A stretch of 64,000 bases of DNA from Macrococcoides animalis (GTDB taxonomy: Bacteria; Bacillota; Bacilli; Staphylococcales; Staphylococcaceae): positions 1,302,001 through 1,366,000 of the forward strand of contig NZ_CP179727.1 in NCBI RefSeq assembly GCF_047425875.1, in the 5' to 3' direction. Positions 63,199 through 64,000 of the stretch are shown here, one piece after another. The notes beneath the pieces were generated by a model. That model did no database searches. It was given only the letters and a program-made list of their open reading frames with translations, and was not told the DNA's origin. How positions within the stretch are numbered: the first letter of the stretch is position 1; the number at the start of each line of letters is the position of its first letter. A program made the translations under genes and the position numbers.

Positions 63199-63852
63199 AT
63201 GAAAAATTTAAGCTTAGTTGACGCAATTAATACCCGTCAATCTGTAAAAGGATTTGATCCAAATATAAAAATTCCACATGAAACAATGAAAGAAATGATT
63301 CAACTCGCTACAAAAGCACCTTCATCAATTAACTTACAACCTTGGCGCTTTGTCATTGTTGAATCAGATGAGGCAAAAGCTGCAATTAAAGACCTTGTGC
63401 GCTTTAATACGTATCAGTTAGAAACTAGTGCAGCTTTTATCTTAGTATTATCTGATAATAATCATATTGATGATGTTGAAAAAATTATGAATAAAAATGT
63501 TGAACTTGGATATATGTCAGATGAGGTTGCTGCTCAGAATACACCAATCGTTCAACAACTTGTAGCAAATGGACCACATTCTTTCTTTGAGCAACAAGGC
63601 ATTATGGATGCGAATCTTGCAGCGATGCAATTGATGTTAGTTGCAAAGGAGTACGATTATGATACGAATCCAATTGGTGGATTTGAACGTGAAGAAGTAT
63701 TACAAGCACTCAATATAGATACCAACCGTTATATTCCAGTAATGTTTATTGCGATTGGTAAAGGTGTTAAAGCATCCCACAATTCGAGTAGACATGAAGT
63801 GGAAGAAATTATTAGTTACGATTTCGTGGAAAACGGTACAATTGGCAATTAA
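63199..63852 (+). CDS. nitroreductase family protein
   Basis: This FMN- and NAD(P)H-dependent oxidoreductase starts with the family pattern AINTRQSVKGFDPN and has LATKAPSSINLQPWRFVIV, a typical FMN-binding segment. It has 217 residues. The ATG at 63199 follows AAGAGGTG; the frame upstream is open but has no ribosome site. The natural substrate cannot be read from sequence. Confidence 0.9.
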   Translation: MKNLSLVDAINTRQSVKGFDPNIKIPHETMKEMIQLATKAPSSINLQPWRFVIVESDEAKAAIKDLVRFNTYQLETSAAFILVLSDNNHIDDVEKIMNKNVELGYMSDEVAAQNTPIVQQLVANGPHSFFEQQGIMDANLAAMQLMLVAKEYDYDTNPIGGFEREEVLQALNIDTNRYIPVMFIAIGKGVKASHNSSRHEVEEIISYDFVENGTIGN

Positions 63853-63861
63853 AAATCGCAA

Positions 63862-63896
63862 AAACTCCAATGCAAAACTGCATTGGAGTTTTTTTA
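63862..63896. terminator. terminator between the nitroreductase and nupC genes
   Basis: A 13-base-pair stem (AAACTCCAATGCA / TGCATTGGAGTTT) with loop AAAC has A-rich and T-rich flanks and can serve both converging genes. Confidence 0.9.
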
Positions 63897-63898
63897 GA

Positions 63899-64000
63899 TT
63901 ATAAGAAGAATCCAGCGATTGTTGCAGAAATAAATGATACGAGTGTTGCACCGTATAATAGTTTAAGTCCGAAACGTGCCACAACGTTACCTTGTTCATC
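63899..64000 (-). CDS. nupC: C terminus of NupC-family nucleoside permease (partial)
   Basis: The last 33 residues and the TAA stop are inside the window; the rest lies beyond its right edge. The fragment VARFGLKLLYGATL...ATIAGFFL matches the final transmembrane helix of concentrative nucleoside transporters, and nupC follows pdxT in staphylococci. The assignment rests on a short piece and on gene order. Confidence 0.65.
   Translation of the reverse strand, partial: DEQGNVVARFGLKLLYGATLVSFISATIAGFFL

Overview
The window is low-GC Firmicutes chromosome from a member of the Staphylococcaceae. The gene order (treP-treC-treR, SRP RNA, dnaX, ybaB, recR, rRNA operon, tmk to lysS, second rRNA operon, pdxR/pdxST, nupC), the codon use and the 16S rRNA all fit a Staphylococcus-like coccus; Macrococcus or Mammaliicoccus seems most likely, but the genus is an inference. 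Nothing in it looks like an island, prophage, insertion sequence or CRISPR array. It is mostly conserved housekeeping DNA.

Layout. (1) 1-5.5 kb: the 3' end of an NlpC/P60 peptidase, a convergent class A beta-lactamase-like hydrolase, and the trehalose operon with its promoter, probable operators and repressor. (2) 5.5-11.4 kb: SRP RNA, a secreted FIVAR-type protein, dnaX-ybaB-recR and a patatin-like lipase. (3) 11.4-16.7 kb: rRNA operon 1 (16S-23S-5S) with two promoters. (4) 16.8-23.5 kb: an Orn/Lys/Arg decarboxylase-like enzyme, then tmk-pstA-holB-ricT-yabA-trmN6-GIY-YIG-rsmI, and abrB facing the other way. (5) 23.8-34.6 kb: metS-tatD-rnmV-ksgA-veg-ispE-purR-ridA-spoVG-glmU-prs-rplY. (6) 34.7-46.6 kb: pth-mfd-flippase-yabN-rqcP-divIC-yabR-tilS-hpt-ftsH. 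(7) 46.7-52.8 kb: hslO, cysK, folP-folB-folK-dus-lysS. (8) 52.9-59.2 kb: rRNA operon 2, which begins with a 5S gene and eight tRNAs, then 16S, tRNA-Ile, 23S and 5S. (9) 59.2-64 kb: palindromic repeats, a NERD-domain protein and pdxR on the minus strand, divergent pdxS-pdxT, a nitroreductase and the 3' end of a nupC-like gene.

The genes mostly serve information processing: replication (dnaX, holB, yabA, tmk, recR, mfd), RNA processing and modification (rnmV, ksgA, rsmI, trmN6, tilS, dus), translation (metS, lysS, pth, rqcP, rplY) and precursor supply (prs, purR, hpt, folPBK, glmU, ispE, pdxST). Two nearly identical rRNA operons in direct orientation bracket about 36 kb of largely essential genes.

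I found no convincing new system. The best leads are the NERD/zinc/winged-helix protein downstream of pdxR with adjacent GAGTGAGCG palindromes, a signal-less class A beta-lactamase-like protein, a sigma-B-type promoter with a structured leader before rplY (ctc), and inverted repeats between abrB and metS.
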